Position numbers and translations under genes: made by a program | Assembly (NCBI RefSeq): GCF_015206815.1 | Contig: NZ_JADEXZ010000037.1 | Coordinates: 1 to 54,999 of the forward strand | DNA from: Fortiea sp. LEGE XX443 | Lineage (GTDB): Bacteria; Cyanobacteriota; Cyanobacteriia; Cyanobacteriales; Nostocaceae | Length of the DNA: 54,999 nucleotides | Direction of reading: 5' to 3' | In this document: positions 53,601-54,999 of the stretch, piece by piece | Position numbering within the stretch: the stretch's first letter is position 1 | Layout of the letters: every line of letters starts with the position of its first letter | Notes under the pieces: generated by a model | What the model was told of the DNA's origin: nothing | The model's database searches: none | What the model saw: the letters and a program-made list of their open reading frames with translations, nothing else

Positions 53601-54999
53601 TTTTTTGACTAGCAACAGAATCCTGATTATCTCGTCTTGGTTGAATAAGTCCAGTATTTGTTGATGATTGAGATGATGTTGATAGGTTTTCTATTTTTTG
53701 ACTAGCAACAGAATCCTGATTATCTAATTTTGGTTGAATAACTGTTGAGTCTGAAGATGATGTGTGTTCTGATGGTTGAGATAATGTTGATAGATTTTCT
53801 CTTTTTTGACTAGCAACAGAATCCTGATTATCTCGTCTTGGTTGAATAAGTCCAGTATTTGTTGATGATTGAGATGATGTTGATAGGTTTTCTATTTTTT
53901 GACTAGCAACAGAATCCTGATTATCTAATTTTGGTTGAATAACTGTTGAGTCTGAAGATGATGTGTGTTCTGATGGTTGAGATAATGTTGATAGATTTTC
54001 TCTTTTTTGACTAGCAACAGAATCCTGATTATCTCGTCTTGGTTGAATAAGTCCAGTATTTGTTGATGATTGAGATGATGTTGATAGGTTTTCTATTTTT
54101 TGACTAGCAACAGAATCATGATTATCTAATTTTGGTTGAATAAGTCCAGTATTTGTTGATGGTTGAGATGATGTTGATAGATTTTCTATTTTTGCACTAG
54201 TAACAGAATCCTGATTATCTAGTTGTGGTTGAATAACTGTTGATTCTGAAGATGATGTGTTTTCTAGTGGTTGAGATGATGTTGATAGATTTTCTATTTT
54301 TGCACTAGTAACAGAATCCTGATTATCTAGTTGTGGTTGAATAACTGTTGATTCTGAAGATGATGTGTTTTCTAGTGGTTGAGATGATGTTGATAGATTT
54401 TCTATTTTTGCACTAGTAACAGAATCCTGATTATCTAGTTGTGGTTGAATAACTGTTGATTCTGAAGATGATGTGTTTTCTAGTGGTTGAGATGATGTTG
54501 ATAGATTTTCTATTTTTGCACTAGTAACAGAATCCTGATTATCTAGTTGTGGTTGAATAACTGTTGATTCTGAAGATGATGTGTTTTCTAGTGGTTGAGA
54601 TGATGTTGATAGGTTTTCTCTTTTTGCACTAGTAACAGAATCATGATTATCTAGTTGTGGTTGAATAACTGTTGATTCTGAAGATGATGTGTTTTCTAGT
54701 GGTTGAGATGATGTTGATAGATTTTCTCTTTTTTGACTAGCAACAGAATCATGATTATCTAGTTTTGGTTGAATAACTGTTGAGTCTGAAGATGATGTGT
54801 GTTCTGATGATTGAGATGATGTTGATAGGTTTTCTCTTTTTTGACTAGCAACATCATCCTGATTATCTAGTTTTGGTTGAATAACTGTTAAGTTTGAAGA
54901 TGATGTTTGTTCTGATGATTGAGATGATGTTGCTAGGTTTTCTATTTCTGCACTAGTAACAGAATCCTGATTATCTAGTCTTGGTTGAATCAGTCCAGT
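50680..54999 (-). CDS. Giant Ser/Gln/Asp-rich tandem-repeat protein, C-terminal part (start beyond the window)
   Basis: An open frame runs from the window edge to TAA at 50680 (at least 1439 codons). No ATG, GTG or TTG was seen in the repeat part, so the start lies to the right. From about 51300 to the end it is a tandem array of 31- or 36-residue units sharing LDNQDSVASQKIENLSTSSQ, followed by either STNTGLIQP or SEHTSSSDSTVIQP. A non-repetitive tail (50680-51300) is Pro/Gln-rich, then charged and helical, ending EVYKMLQRRLEIERERRG and NYSGRLPW. The repeats are predicted disordered. I do not recognise the family; the conserved-looking end may be an anchoring or interaction module. Confidence 0.8.
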   Translation of the reverse strand, partial: TGLIQPRLDNQDSVTSAEIENLATSSQSSEQTSSSNLTVIQPKLDNQDDVASQKRENLSTSSQSSEHTSSSDSTVIQPKLDNHDSVASQKRENLSTSSQPLENTSSSESTVIQPQLDNHDSVTSAKRENLSTSSQPLENTSSSESTVIQPQLDNQDSVTSAKIENLSTSSQPLENTSSSESTVIQPQLDNQDSVTSAKIENLSTSSQPLENTSSSESTVIQPQLDNQDSVTSAKIENLSTSSQPLENTSSSESTVIQPQLDNQDSVTSAKIENLSTSSQPSTNTGLIQPKLDNHDSVASQKIENLSTSSQSSTNTGLIQPRRDNQDSVASQKRENLSTLSQPSEHTSSSDSTVIQPKLDNQDSVASQKIENLSTSSQSSTNTGLIQPRRDNQDSVASQKRENLSTLSQPSEHTSSSDSTVIQPKLDNQDSVASQKIENLSTSSQSSTNTGLIQPRRDNQDSVASQKRENLSTLSQPSEHTSSSDSTVIQPKLDNQDSVASQKIENLSTSSQSSTNTGLIQPRRDNQDSVASQKRENLSTLSQPSEHTSSSDSTVIQPKLDNQDSVASQKIENLSTSSQSSTNTGLIQPRRDNQDSVASQKRENLSTLSQPSEHTSSSDSTVIQPQLDNQDSVTSAKIENLSTSSQSPDSTSSSESTVIQPQLDNQDSVTSAKIENLSTSSQSPDSTSSSESTVIQPQLDNQDSVTSAKIENLSTSSQPSTNTGLIQPKLDNQDAVASAKIENLSTSSQPSTNTGLIQPKLDSHDSVASAKIENLSTSSQSPDSTSSSDSTFIQPRLDNQDSVASRKRENLSTSSQSSEHTSSSDSTFIQPKLDSHDSVTSAKRENLATSSQPSTNTGLIQPKLDNQDSVASPKIENLSTSSQSSTNTEFIQAQLDSHDSVASAKIENLATSSQPSTNTGLIQPKLDNHDSVASQKRENLSTSSQPLENTSSSESTVIQPKLDNHDSVASQKRENLSTSSQLSEHTSSSDSTFIQPKLDNHDSVASAKIENLATSSQLSTNTEFIQAQLDSHDSVASQKRENLSTSSQSSEHTSSSDLTFIQPKLDNHDSVASAKIENLATSSQLSTNTEFIQAQLDSHDSVASQKRENLSTSSQLSEHTSSSDSTFIQPKLDNHDSVTSAKIENLATSSQLSEQTSSSNLTVIQPRRDNQDSVTSAKIENLATSSQSSTNTGLIQPRRDNQDSVASPKIENLSTSSQSSEHTSSSDSTVIQPKKAQQNSHEKPEIPQLPKALKKISIFQPLSQPSDFISSTFADDIDSQEIPHPVPISHTPAHHIQKAPEQDIPNSWSSIAELFGDNQVDSISPTIVVQPLTDKKQWDNKLKPLKSTQLQHIKTPNKANFWKNETSNQVIQAYTTSENSTSTESNEETYSNSITNKNSSSEDELETLEILAREVYKMLQRRLEIERERRGNNYSGRLPW
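51301..54999. repeat. Coding minisatellite of 93-bp and 108-bp units
   Basis: Roughly 37 units of 93 or 108 bp, always a multiple of three. Between about 53130 and 54130 the alternating pair forms a 201-bp higher-order unit, with five almost identical copies (shared CGTCTTGG at 53231, 53432, 53633, 53834 and 54035). Such homogeneity indicates recent expansion or conversion, and makes assembly collapse likely. Confidence 0.93.

Noticed and set aside
51415-54110. Many plus-strand GTTGAATAAGTC matches to the pseudo-spacer seed in the repeat gene
   Set aside because: They are only 9-nt matches and all derive from one repeat unit; they more likely show that 9-nt matches can occur by chance than that they are real targets.

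Overview
The window looks like a chromosomal segment of a filamentous, probably heterocyst-forming cyanobacterium (Nostocales). The grounds are abundant HIP1-type GCGATCGC octamers, short heptameric tandem repeats (STRR) between genes, a DevBCA-type glycolipid exporter, a heterocyst-glycolipid/PUFA-synthase-like polyketide cluster, a cyanobacterial exosortase and a type I-D CRISPR-Cas system. Genus and species cannot be fixed from the sequence.

Layout. (1) 1-5.4 kb, minus strand: a cyanoexosortase with a very short coupled ORF, a MITE-like element, and a devB-devC-devA exporter operon. (2) 5.4-6.7 kb: a divergent control region with a small gene and several copies of a direct-repeat element built on TTGCA with an 11-bp period. 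(3) 6.7-22.5 kb, plus strand: a lipid/polyketide operon with a PfaA/HglE-like synthase (KS-AT-ACP-ACP-KR-DH), a KS(Cys to Gln)-AT protein, a PfaD-like enoyl reductase, a PapA/condensation-fold acyltransferase, a free ACP, and an unrecognised protein carrying a TubC-type docking domain. Its product is probably a modified long-chain lipid exported by the neighbouring DevBCA pump. (4) 22.7-34.5 kb: mostly housekeeping genes (RNB-family protein, ubiX, LapA-domain protein, NB-ARC ATPase, aroK, argB, a TPR protein and a DUF3153-type lipoprotein), with a 1-kb structured gene-free stretch before the RNB gene. (5) 34.5-50.7 kb: a type I-D CRISPR-Cas locus on the minus strand, with an 11-repeat array, cas2, cas1, cas4, cas6, cas5, cas7, cas10d and cas3, plus a divergent RHH-WYL regulator. 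(6) 50.7 kb to the end: the C-terminal part of a giant Ser/Gln/Asp-rich tandem-repeat protein, open to the window edge.

The most interesting part is the I-D locus. Accessory genes sit inside the operon: a 2OG-Fe(II) oxygenase between cas5 and cas6, a four-helix-bundle gene between cas6 and cas4, and an MntA/HepT module plus a DUF1016 nuclease overlapping or abutting cas10d. Just behind cas3 lies a degenerate two-repeat mini-array (47429-47529) oriented opposite to the operon. The first 11 nt of its pseudo-spacer match, next to a 5'-GTT PAM, the promoter region of a 65-aa helix-turn-helix gene about 110 bp away. That is the architecture of a CreTA-like or crRNA-guided autoregulatory module, here in a type I-D system.
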